Source: Deltaproteobacteria bacterium
GTDB taxonomy: Bacteria; Desulfobacterota; RBG-13-43-22
Assembly (NCBI GenBank): GCA_016219065.1
Contig: JACRCK010000007.1
Span: 1 to 38,541, forward strand
Direction of reading: 5' to 3'
DNA length: 38,541 bases
In this document: positions 25,741 through 35,352 of the stretch, in pieces
Layout of the letters: every line of letters starts with the position of its first letter
How positions within the stretch are numbered: the stretch's first letter is position 1
Translations under genes and position numbers: made by a program
The notes under the pieces: model-generated
Database searches by the model: none
What the model saw: the letters and a program-made list of their open reading frames with translations, nothing else
What the model was told of the DNA's origin: nothing

Positions 25741-27158
25741 TTTTCCAGATCCCGCAGCAGCCGTTTAAAATCCCTGGTGTTGGACATTATCCTATCGGCG
25801 GCCTGGCGAAGCTTGTCCACATCTTCGGGAGGAAGGGTAAACGAAGTGGGCAGGCGCTTGAAATAGGACCGATCGGCCGGATCCGGCAGGGCGTCGAACT
25901 TGACTTCCACCAGGTAGAACTCGATATCTCCGCAGGCCCCGGGGGCGGTGTCGATCTTGCCGGCCGGGCAGCGCCCGGCGCGAATTTCCTCGGCCCAGCG
26001 GGAAAAGCTTTCCCGCAGCAGGGCGATGGTTTCCACATTATAGCGGGAGATGGCGATGGAAGAATAGGAATCGACCATGGCCCCGAAGGGGGGGATGGAG
26101 CCCATTTTGTCCCAGCGGGTATCGATTTCCGTTTCGGCGTTGACGACGATGAAAATGACTTTATGAATTTTTTCCAAACCGCCGGCTTTGAGGGTGTCGT
26201 ACACGTTCCCCTGGGCGGTCACCCTTTCCAATACGGCCCGCAGACCCAGATTGTCGGCCACTCCGCCGTCCACCAGATGCAGGTAGGGCTTCCGCTCCGA
26301 GTCCAGGAAAGGGACGATGTTGTTGGCCAGGTCGAACCGCCGGTCCGGCAGGTCCCGGTTCCTCAGGGAGGCTTGCAGCGGTTCCGGCATCCGGAAGCCG
26401 CAGGAACCGGCATAATTCTTCAGGGTGATGGGCGTAAGGAGGAGGGGCACGGCCGACGAGGCGGCGCAGGCCCGGGCCACCGGAAAGGAGGAAAGGTCGG
26501 AGCAGATGAGATCGAAGGCGTCCTGAATGAAGGAAACCCGGGTCCCGTGGATCATGTCCGTGGCATTGATACCGATAAACGGCCCCCCCTGCTTGCCCAG
26601 GTCCGCAAAGGTGGCGCCGCCGAATACCTCCCGGTCGTAATATTCTGCCGCCAGATCGCTTCGATCAAAATACGGGGAAAAGAGGCGCGCCCAGTTGTAG
26701 GGATTGAAAAAGACGGCTTTGCCCAGATCCCCCTGGACATCCTTTTTAAGGAACCGCGGCTCGAAATCCTGAAAGATGCGCTCCCCGAACAACCCGTAGT
26801 AGGCCGCGGTGAAACTGCCTCCGGATACGGCCGAAATGATATCGACTTTATCCAGGAGGCGCTGCCGGTTCCCGTCCGGACCGACCGCCGTATCCCGCAG
26901 GGCCTCCAGGACCCCGTAGGAGAAAGCGGCGGCGCGGGTACCACCGCCGGAGAAACTCAGCATCAACAACAGATCGTCTGCCCGGGCTGCAGAATCGATG
27001 TTCTTTCCCCGGTAGCCGATATCGGGATCGTACCGGGACAGCGGCTGATTCACCGGGTAGTGGGTGCAGCCGGCGGCCAGAAAAAAGGCGGCGGCCAGGC
27101 AAATGAAAAGGATCCCCGATCCAACGCTGTAATTTTGGTCCGGCCCGGGAATGTTCAT
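25737..27158 (-). CDS. Patatin-like phospholipase lipoprotein, copy 1
   Basis: About 473 residues, counted from the ATG at 27158; a TTG at 27176 would add six residues. The lipoprotein signal ends in FLAAG-C31. The patatin fold signatures are the oxyanion-hole motif SGGGTRAAAFSYG, the nucleophile elbow AVSGGSF with Ser ~112 (the usual GxSxG begins with Ala here), and the Asp of the dyad in VDGGVADNLG at ~297. The predicted activity is lipid acyl hydrolase, acting at a membrane outside the cytoplasm. The C-terminal third is specific to this subfamily and contains Cys residues around GRCPAGKIDTAPGACGDIEF that may form disulphides. It is paralogous to 31476-32867 along its whole length and follows the DUF4136 gene by 32 bases. 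Confidence 0.9.
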   Translation of the reverse strand: MNIPGPDQNYSVGSGILFICLAAAFFLAAGCTHYPVNQPLSRYDPDIGYRGKNIDSAARADDLLLMLSFSGGGTRAAAFSYGVLEALRDTAVGPDGNRQRLLDKVDIISAVSGGSFTAAYYGLFGERIFQDFEPRFLKKDVQGDLGKAVFFNPYNWARLFSPYFDRSDLAAEYYDREVFGGATFADLGKQGGPFIGINATDMIHGTRVSFIQDAFDLICSDLSSFPVARACAASSAVPLLLTPITLKNYAGSCGFRMPEPLQASLRNRDLPDRRFDLANNIVPFLDSERKPYLHLVDGGVADNLGLRAVLERVTAQGNVYDTLKAGGLEKIHKVIFIVVNAETEIDTRWDKMGSIPPFGAMVDSYSSIAISRYNVETIALLRESFSRWAEEIRAGRCPAGKIDTAPGACGDIEFYLVEVKFDALPDPADRSYFKRLPTSFTLPPEDVDKLRQAADRIMSNTRDFKRLLRDLEK

Positions 27159-27190
27159 GCGTTTGATAAACTCCAATGATATTCGGTTTT

Positions 27191-27646
27191 TTATTTGGGC
27201 GGAAAACTCGAGAGGAGGCCCGCTACGGTTTCCTCCAGTTTTTTGGAGGCGGCATCGGTTTTAAGTTCTCCGGTCGCCGTCCCCCGCCAGATTATTTCCC
27301 GCGTGTCGCTCCGGGCTATATTCAGGGTCAGCATCCGGAGTTGATAGGCTTTGTCGTACTCGGCCTCATAGTTCATCCAGATAAGCAGGTCGGCCTGGTC
27401 CGTTTTCCGGGTCAGACCCTTCTTCCCCAGGTCCCGGTCGACGAGGAACTGCACGTTGGTTTCCAGCAGGGGGTCCAGGCGATAAACCCCGACAGGGGCG
27501 GCCCACTGATAGGTTTTCAATTCCGGGAAGTTGGTTCGGGCATCGTAGGAATATTTGATGGACGGGCTGCAACCAACCAGGATCATGGCAGCCAGGATGA
27601 CCGCCGCTGCCAGTCCAAAACGAAAATCAGAATTTTTCAGGCGCAT
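27191..27646 (-). CDS. DUF4136 family lipoprotein
   Basis: A 151-residue lipoprotein (lipobox ILVG-C26) with the DUF4136 pattern (PF13590): YSYDARTNFPELKTYQWA at the start, a paired-strand centre with VQFLVDRDLGKKGL and DLLIWMNYEAEYDKAYQL, and the IWRGTATGEL segment near the end. Members are envelope lipoproteins of unknown function. Because the minus-strand order is DUF4136, patatin, DUF5329 with spacings of 32 and -3 bases, all three are likely one operon encoding envelope proteins. The start ATG has GGGGAGGAA upstream on the minus strand. Confidence 0.85.
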   Translation of the reverse strand: MRLKNSDFRFGLAAAVILAAMILVGCSPSIKYSYDARTNFPELKTYQWAAPVGVYRLDPLLETNVQFLVDRDLGKKGLTRKTDQADLLIWMNYEAEYDKAYQLRMLTLNIARSDTREIIWRGTATGELKTDAASKKLEETVAGLLSSFPPK

Positions 27647-27750
27647 CGTAAATTCCTCCCCTGGATTGGAAAATGCTGTCTCAAGGACATTCGTTTCTTA
27701 GGATTATAAAATAAAATGAACGGCGATGCCAATATTTTCAGGCGCCGGTC

Positions 27751-27955
27751 ATTGAGCAGGCCGCCCACCGCGTCGCCCGTCTTGGCCGCCACGGCTTCGG
27801 TGGCGTGACTCAGGAGCGCTGAAAGCGGCACGATGGCCAGGACCGACAGGAGGAAGAGCAGGGTGTGCGCTTCGGGCCTAAAGTGCTAATAGGGGGACGA
27901 AAACCAAAAGCCATAACAGACGATTGTGTCGGACTTCTTGCAGCAATGGGTTCAT
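27751..27955 (-). pseudogene. Truncated, frameshifted second copy of the Cax exchanger gene
   Basis: Starting at the minus-strand ATG at 27955, the frame reads MNPLLQEVRHNRLLWLLVFV and then stops at TAG. One frame over, beginning at 27879, it continues as RPEAHTLLFLLSVLAIVPLS and HATEAVAAKTGDAVGGLLN, ending at 27751. This matches the N-terminal ~75 residues of the exchanger at 1571-2662 (MNPLLKEICHNRMLWLLVFV, RPEGHTLLF, HATESVAAKTGDAVGGLLN). Between the two parts about 11 bases are missing, causing the frameshift, and everything after GGLLN (about 80 percent of the gene) is gone. The ribosome site AAGGAG is still intact before the ATG. It is a relic of a paralogue. Confidence 0.9.
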
Positions 27956-28017
27956 GGCTGTCGAATCTCCTTCTTCTCCCCTCTACTATTTTTGCCCAAT
28001 CAGGATTATCTGATCGC

Positions 28018-28246
28018 TCAAAAGGTAAGCACTTGGAACAGGTGGCCTTGCCACGGCCCCAGTTCGACGTACAGACCGGGATCCCGCATCTCGTCCCCGC
28101 TGCGGTCGTAGGATTCGCCCGTCAGCACATCATTGAGGTGCCAGGTTTTTCCTTTCAGCTCATCCCAGGGCAGATGAACCCGCGCCTGGGAGAACCCGGC
28201 GAAAAATTCACCACGATGAGGAACGCATTTCGCTGACCTTCCCGGT
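28018..28246 (-). pseudogene. 3' relic of an alpha-amylase-type (GH13) gene, frameshifted
   Basis: On the minus strand just after the glucosidase stop, one frame reads DREGQRNAFLIVVNFSPG and another continues FSQARVHLPWDELKGKTWHL, then NDVLTGESYDRSGDEMRDPG, LYVELGPWQGHLFQVLTF and a TGA at 28018. Together these look like the C-terminal beta-sandwich of alpha-amylase family enzymes (typically ending in a G-LYV-L-PW--H-F pattern). A single-base shift near 28200 separates the frames, and no catalytic barrel is present. The upstream edge is uncertain because it runs into the end of the glucosidase gene. Confidence 0.7.
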
Positions 28247-28249
28247 CTT

Positions 28250-30964
<2,715 letters not shown>

Positions 30965-31062
30965 GGTCGTTTCTCCTTCTAATTCAAGACTTGATTGCGC
31001 CAGGCTTTAAGGGTCTTTTAGGAATCATCTCAACAATTATATCAGTAATTTATCCTTTACTG

Positions 31063-31284
31063 GAACTGACTCTGCCGGCGGATTTAACGGCCAACGGGAA
31101 AAATCCCTTTGCCGACGGACCGACCCTGGATGAAATCCAGCGGCGCGATATCGGCCATATCTTGCAAAAGACCGGCGGCCGCATCGCCGGTCCGGACGGG
31201 GCCGCTGAAATTCTGGGCATGAAACGGACCAGCCTGTATTCCCGGATGCGGATGTTGGGGATGGCTGTAAAAAAATCCCGTTAA
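31063..31284 (+). pseudogene. C-terminal Fis-type HTH relic of a sigma-54-dependent activator
   Basis: The frame ending at 31284 reads LPADLTANGKNP, then TLDEIQRRDIGHILQKTGGR and IAGPDGAAEILGMKRTSLYS followed by RMRMLGM. This is the linker and HTH_8 (Fis) DNA-binding domain found at the end of NtrC/FhlA-type activators. The AAA+ ATPase and sensor domains are missing: upstream sequence in this frame (to 30931) is unrelated and overlaps the start of the glucosidase gene. A short product from an upstream codon could still be made, but a decayed regulator is more likely. It may once have controlled the divergent sugar locus. Confidence 0.75.
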
Positions 31285-31466
31285 AGGCCGCCCCCCCAGC
31301 GATATTGCCAGGCGATCCCCAGTAGGTCGAAGTTCCCCCCCGTGCCTCTCCTTCTGCCTTTATTATTCTTCATCGCCGTCTCGCCGGCACCTTTTCCGAT
31401 TTTCTTCTCATCCGACGTGAGTTGGCCCCCTTTGTTCCCCCCGTTCCGGGCTGGAGGAATTTTCAT
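31281..31466 (-). CDS. Small ORF after patatin 2, 61 residues, doubtful
   Basis: A 61-residue frame starts with ATG at 31466, nine bases after the patatin stop, and has a GAGGAG ribosome site. The product is basic and Gly-rich (MKIPPARNGGNKGGQLTSDE at the start, QYRWGGGL at the end), with no signal peptide or known domain. The position mirrors the DUF5329 gene after patatin 1, and LTSDEKKIGK faintly recalls LTSAEKKKIEA in that protein, so it may be a decayed counterpart. It ends four bases inside the convergent HTH relic. Nothing else is seen in 31285-31475. Confidence 0.3.
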   Translation of the reverse strand: MKIPPARNGGNKGGQLTSDEKKIGKGAGETAMKNNKGRRRGTGGNFDLLGIAWQYRWGGGL

Positions 31467-31475
31467 GGCTCCTCT

Positions 31476-32867
31476 TCACTGCAGGTCCCGCACCAGTCGT
31501 TGGAAATCCCGGGAGTTCTCCAATATCCGGCGGGCGGCTTGGCGGAGTTTATCCACATCCTCGGAAGGCAGGGCAAAGGAAGTGGGCAGGCGCTTGAAAA
31601 AGGTCCGTTCGGCCGGATCCTTCAGGGCGTCGAACTTGACTTCCACGACGTAGAACTCGATGTCTCCGCAGGAACCGGGGGCCGTGGAAAGCTGTCCTTC
31701 CGGACAGCGTCCCTTCCGGATCTCGTCGGTCCACTGCTTAAAGCCTTCCCGGAGCAGGGCCACGGTCTCGATGTTGTAGCGGAAAATGGCGATGGAGGAG
31801 TAGGAATCGAACATGGCCGCAAAGGGGGGAATGGATGCCGACTGGTCCCATTTGGTGTCGATCTCGGTCTCGGCATTGACGATGATAAAGGCGATCTTCC
31901 GGACCTGCTCCAGTTTCGCGGTTTTGAGGTTGGTCATGATATTGCCGCTGGCAATGACCCTTTCCAGCAGGGCCCGGAGGCCCAGGTTGTCCGCCACACC
32001 CCCGTCCACCAGGTGGACATAGGGTTTCCTCCCGGAGTCCAGAAAGGGGGCGAGGTTGTTGGACAAGTCAAACTGCCGGTCGGGCAGGTCCCTGGCCTCC
32101 AGGGATTTGGTCAGAAACGCCGGGGGTACAAAACCGCAGCTTCCTGCATAATTTTTCAGGGTGATCGGCGTCAACAGGATTGGGACCGCCGAGGAGGCGG
32201 CGCAGGCCCGGGCTACCGGAAAGGTGCTCAGATCCGAACAGATGATATCGAAGGCATCCTGGGTAAAGGCCAGCCGGGTCCCGTATACCATGTCCGTGGC
32301 ATTGATGAGGATCATGGGCCCCGGCTGCCGGGCCAGGTCGGCGAAGGTTGCTCCTTCGAAGACGTTTTTGTCGTAATATTCGGCGGCCAGGTCGCTGCGG
32401 TCAAAATAGGGCGAGAACAACCGGGTCCAGTTGCCCGGGTTAAAAAAAATCTGACTGGAAAGCTCCCCCTGAATATCTTTTTTCAGGAATTTCTGCTCAA
32501 AATCCTGGAAAGTGCGGTCCCCGAACAAACCGTAGTAGGCGGCGGTAAAGCTGCCCCCGGAAACACCGGAAATCAGGTCGATCTCATCCAACAGTCGGAG
32601 TTCCCGACCTCCTTTCAATAGCCGGGTATCCCGCAGGGCCTCCAATACACCGTAGGAAAAGGCGGCGGCCCGGGTTCCTCCACCGGAGAAGGTAACCATC
32701 AGGAGCAGATCCCTGTCTCCCGTGGATTTGGTCATATTTTTAGGTTTGTATCCAAAATCCGGATCATACCGCTCCAAGGGCGCATTCAACGGGTAATGGT
32801 AATAGGTGCAGCCGGCCGGAAAAATCAGAAGGCTTAGGATCAAGAAGAGTTTCGGGAGAGGTCCCAT
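31476..32867 (-). CDS. Patatin-like phospholipase lipoprotein, copy 2
   Basis: A 463-residue lipoprotein (lipobox FPAG-C20) homologous along its full length to copy 1. The patatin catalytic features are complete: oxyanion motif SGGGTRAAAFSYG (61-73), nucleophile Ser103 in GVSGGSF, here with the canonical GxSxG, and Asp288 in VDGGVADNLG. The predicted role is acyl-ester hydrolysis of a lipid at an envelope membrane. Conserved shared stretches are long (for example FSPYFDRSDLAAEYYD and ACAASSAVPILLTPITLKNY), and the subfamily C-terminal region with its Cys residues is retained. It follows the unknown exported protein gene by 21 bases on the minus strand, so it belongs with that gene and the beta-barrel gene upstream. 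Confidence 0.9.
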   Translation of the reverse strand: MGPLPKLFLILSLLIFPAGCTYYHYPLNAPLERYDPDFGYKPKNMTKSTGDRDLLLMVTFSGGGTRAAAFSYGVLEALRDTRLLKGGRELRLLDEIDLISGVSGGSFTAAYYGLFGDRTFQDFEQKFLKKDIQGELSSQIFFNPGNWTRLFSPYFDRSDLAAEYYDKNVFEGATFADLARQPGPMILINATDMVYGTRLAFTQDAFDIICSDLSTFPVARACAASSAVPILLTPITLKNYAGSCGFVPPAFLTKSLEARDLPDRQFDLSNNLAPFLDSGRKPYVHLVDGGVADNLGLRALLERVIASGNIMTNLKTAKLEQVRKIAFIIVNAETEIDTKWDQSASIPPFAAMFDSYSSIAIFRYNIETVALLREGFKQWTDEIRKGRCPEGQLSTAPGSCGDIEFYVVEVKFDALKDPAERTFFKRLPTSFALPSEDVDKLRQAARRILENSRDFQRLVRDLQ

Positions 32868-32888
32868 AACGGTTCAGCCTTTATCTAC

Positions 32889-34253
32889 TTATTTACCGCT
32901 TTTTTCTTTGACGGTCCAACCCAACCGGGGCAATTCCTGACGGGCCCGCGGGGTGGCCTCTCCCCGCAGCCAGAGGATCTTTTGTTTGGCCTTCAAATCC
33001 GGCCGGGCGGCAAAGCGGTTGATCTTCTCGGTCCAGGCCAGCAAATCCACCGGGCCGGCCACGACCAGGACCCCCGCCCCGGTTCGCCCGGCGAAGGGGA
33101 CCTCTTTCTCCAGAGCTTTGATCGGCGCTATCTTTTCATGATAAAGGGCCAGCATCTCCAGGGCCTCCACTACGAACCGGGCCTGGTCGAAGGAGAGCAC
33201 CGTCGTGGCTACCGGCATGATCCCCGGCCGGCCGGCGGTCTGCTTGAGCCGTTCCAGGGCCTTGACCAGCCGGGTCTGCAGGGTCAGGGTGAACTGCGGT
33301 TGACGCAGCAAGCGGTCCACCTGGTCCTGGGCAACCCCCATGGCCAGCAGGGACCTTTCATTCTGGACCTTTAAATCGCCGGGAGCCATGTCCCAGACCC
33401 AATCGGACAATGCGGTGCCGGTCGAAATAACCATCCCAGCCGGGACCACGGCCTTGAAGGCCGAAATTCCCAGGCCCCCGGCGAAGGCGGCGGAAGCGAT
33501 GTCGTCGAGCCTCTGGGTCAGGACCGGGTTGGTGGAGTAGGGGTCGACGCCCAATTCCCGGGCAATCCGTCGGCGCTGATCGTCATAGCCGAAGGCGTCG
33601 GCGGTGACCTTCCCGGCCATGCGCAGCGTCGCTTCCTCCACGGTTACTTTCCCCCCTTTGGCCCCCGTAGCTTCAGGCTCTCCGGGCAGCCGGGCCCCCG
33701 GGCCGGCCGGCGGCGGGACGGGCTGCTTTTCCTGTTCCTTCATATCCCCCAGCTTCTGGTACCCGGTTTTGGCCCCTCGTCCAACCCGCTCGAAAAAACG
33801 CCCTACCCCCTCGGGTACGCCCTTGATCGTCTCTTCCGGGTTCTCGATCAACTGGCCGACCTGCTTGCCGAACTCCCGGCCCGCGGCTTTTAAACCCGCC
33901 TTAAAGGCGTCGGATTTGGAAACTTTTTCCAACCGGTCCAGGGCATCGATTTCCCTGATCCGGGTTTCCGCCATCCCGGGACTGCGGGCGATAAAGGTCC
34001 CGAAATCGGAAACGATGGTGAACTTCATCAGGAACCCATCCGTGGGCACCGTTTCCTCGATCCGGTAGCGTTTCCCCTGGAGCAGTTCGCCCGGCAAGAC
34101 CGCGCCGGCCTTCAGGGTGGGCGGCGGCTCAAAACCTTTTTCGGCTCCCTGGACATAAGCGGTCATCCCGGTCGATAGAAACAGCAGCAGCAGAGTAAGG
34201 CGACCGAAGGTTTTGACCATCCGAGAACACCCGAATATTTTTTTCTTTTTCAT
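32889..34253 (-). CDS. Exported protein of unknown function, about 454 residues
   Basis: I do not recognise a family. The ATG at 34253 is best placed behind GAAGGG; an ATG two codons earlier touches that site. An N-terminal hydrophobic segment (FGRLTLLLLFLSTGMTAYVQ) ends at a likely cleavage after QGA. The mature part starts with a beta-rich ~80-residue domain (LPGELLQGKRYRIEETVPTD, FLMKFTIVSDFGTFIA), followed by a helical amphipathic stretch (EFGKQVGQLIENPEETIKGV), a Pro-rich linker, a hydrophobic Ala/Gly segment (IASAAFAGGLGISAFKAVVP), then helices and a C-terminal alpha/beta part (AGVLVVAGPVDLLAWTEKIN). It lies between the beta-barrel and patatin genes and is probably co-transcribed, suggesting a shared envelope role. 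Confidence 0.75.
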   Translation of the reverse strand: MKKKKIFGCSRMVKTFGRLTLLLLFLSTGMTAYVQGAEKGFEPPPTLKAGAVLPGELLQGKRYRIEETVPTDGFLMKFTIVSDFGTFIARSPGMAETRIREIDALDRLEKVSKSDAFKAGLKAAGREFGKQVGQLIENPEETIKGVPEGVGRFFERVGRGAKTGYQKLGDMKEQEKQPVPPPAGPGARLPGEPEATGAKGGKVTVEEATLRMAGKVTADAFGYDDQRRRIARELGVDPYSTNPVLTQRLDDIASAAFAGGLGISAFKAVVPAGMVISTGTALSDWVWDMAPGDLKVQNERSLLAMGVAQDQVDRLLRQPQFTLTLQTRLVKALERLKQTAGRPGIMPVATTVLSFDQARFVVEALEMLALYHEKIAPIKALEKEVPFAGRTGAGVLVVAGPVDLLAWTEKINRFAARPDLKAKQKILWLRGEATPRARQELPRLGWTVKEKSGK

Positions 34254-34291
34254 GACCATCCCTTCAATTTAACTTATGATCTTGGGTCGAC

Positions 34292-35056
34292 TTAAAAAGA
34301 AAAGCCGATGCCTGCCCAAGGACCGTGCTGGGTGGCGTTCCATTCGTTCTCCCCTTCATTGTATTTCATATATAAGGCCCGATAGCCTCCATGCAAGGAA
34401 AAGACCTCGTTGATCTGCCAATTGATGGAGGCATTGCCGTTCAGGGCCAGGTCCGAGGCGTTGCCGATCCCGAAACCGCCGATATCGCCGCGCAGACCGA
34501 GGAACCAGTTTTTAGCCAGGGGGATAAAGACCCGGCCGCCCACGATGGGGTCCACAAAGGCCAGGGTGTCGTCTTTCTTAACCGGCACGCTGGGGATGGC
34601 GATTTCCGCATGAATGTAATTATACCGACCGCCCACAAAGACATCGGCCACCACCGGATTCCAGGTCAGCCGGTAGGGGACGGCCGCCTCGATCAGGGAT
34701 TGTTGGATCTTGACCTGCCGCCGGCCCGGAACCGACCCCCCGGGATGCTCCTTTTCCGCTTCCAGATCGGCATACAAGCCGTCCACCATGATCCCCCAGC
34801 GTCCCTTAAACCCTTCGTAATGGGCCATGAAGAAAAAGTTGGTATTATTGAAAATATCGGAATAGGTAACATCGAGATCGCTTTCCAGGCCCTTGACCTT
34901 GACATCCCCGGACATAGCCGGTACCCAGCCATAGATGGAAAAGAAAGACTTCCAGTGGTCGGACTTGTCGAGGATTTCCGCCCGGGCCGGGCTCAAGCCC
35001 GTCGTGATTAAAAAGCCGACGGCTAAAACCAATACTAGCAGGTTGTTTCGTTTCAT
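34292..35056 (-). CDS. Outer-membrane beta-barrel protein, copy 2
   Basis: A 254-residue paralogue of the protein at 16789, same length and alignable without gaps. The signal peptide (cleavage after ARA at ~26) is followed by KSDHWKSFFSIYGW, barrel strands and a C-terminal Phe (GIGFSF). Long identical stretches include LTWNPVVADVF (one change), DDTLAFVDPIVGGRVFIP, LRGDIGGFGIGNASDLALNG and GYRALYMKYNEGENEWNATQ, marking the conserved half. The N-terminal third differs more (VPAMSGDVKVKGLESDLDVT). It is upstream of the unknown exported protein and patatin 2 on the minus strand, with 32 bases to the next gene. Its substrate is unknown; divergence in the first third may give different specificity from copy 1. 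Confidence 0.82.
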   Translation of the reverse strand: MKRNNLLVLVLAVGFLITTGLSPARAEILDKSDHWKSFFSIYGWVPAMSGDVKVKGLESDLDVTYSDIFNNTNFFFMAHYEGFKGRWGIMVDGLYADLEAEKEHPGGSVPGRRQVKIQQSLIEAAVPYRLTWNPVVADVFVGGRYNYIHAEIAIPSVPVKKDDTLAFVDPIVGGRVFIPLAKNWFLGLRGDIGGFGIGNASDLALNGNASINWQINEVFSLHGGYRALYMKYNEGENEWNATQHGPWAGIGFSF

Positions 35057-35081
35057 CCACGTTCTCCTTTTCTTTTAAGGT

Positions 35082-35305
35082 TGTTCTTCAACTTTTTCTT
35101 TTTGGCCGGCTCCACGGAAACGGCCCGAGCCTCGGTGTAAGTGATCGCCATCTGGCCGTCCTTCTTGACGTTGACCAGGTTTGGGGGATCCCGCGCCTTG
35201 ATCTACTTGGTCCGGCCCTCCGGATTCTTAAGCGTTACATAAGTGTTTCTTGGAGTCAATGACTTCGACGGTCGCTGTAATCATCACCTGTCGCGGCGGC
35301 TAGCG
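35082..35305 (-). pseudogene. Decayed copy of the exported two-repeat gene (second repeat only)
   Basis: On the minus strand before the second beta-barrel gene, the sequence reads ITATVEVIDSKK, then after a one-base shift YVTLKNPEGRTK, a TAG stop where the intact gene has a Glu codon, IKARDPPNLVNVKKDGQMAI, TYTEARAVSVEPAKKKK. This matches the last ~65 residues of the gene at 16168 (TVEAIDAKKQYVTLKGPDGK and onwards). The original stop after the Lys run is also lost (TAG to TTG). The first repeat and signal peptide are missing. The spacing to the beta-barrel start resembles the intact module. Confidence 0.88.
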
Positions 35306-35352
35306 CGGCTTTGGTTTTCATGGTTGTCTTCTTGGTGTGCGCGAGGGGTTGT

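Noticed and set aside
27865-28236. A 123-codon plus-strand frame over the relic region
   Set aside because: It runs antisense to two recognisable minus-strand relics and has no domain or ribosome site.
31422-32621. Long plus-strand frames opposite both patatin genes (also 26163-27179)
   Set aside because: Both arise at the same relative place in the two paralogues, as expected for antisense shadows of conserved codons.
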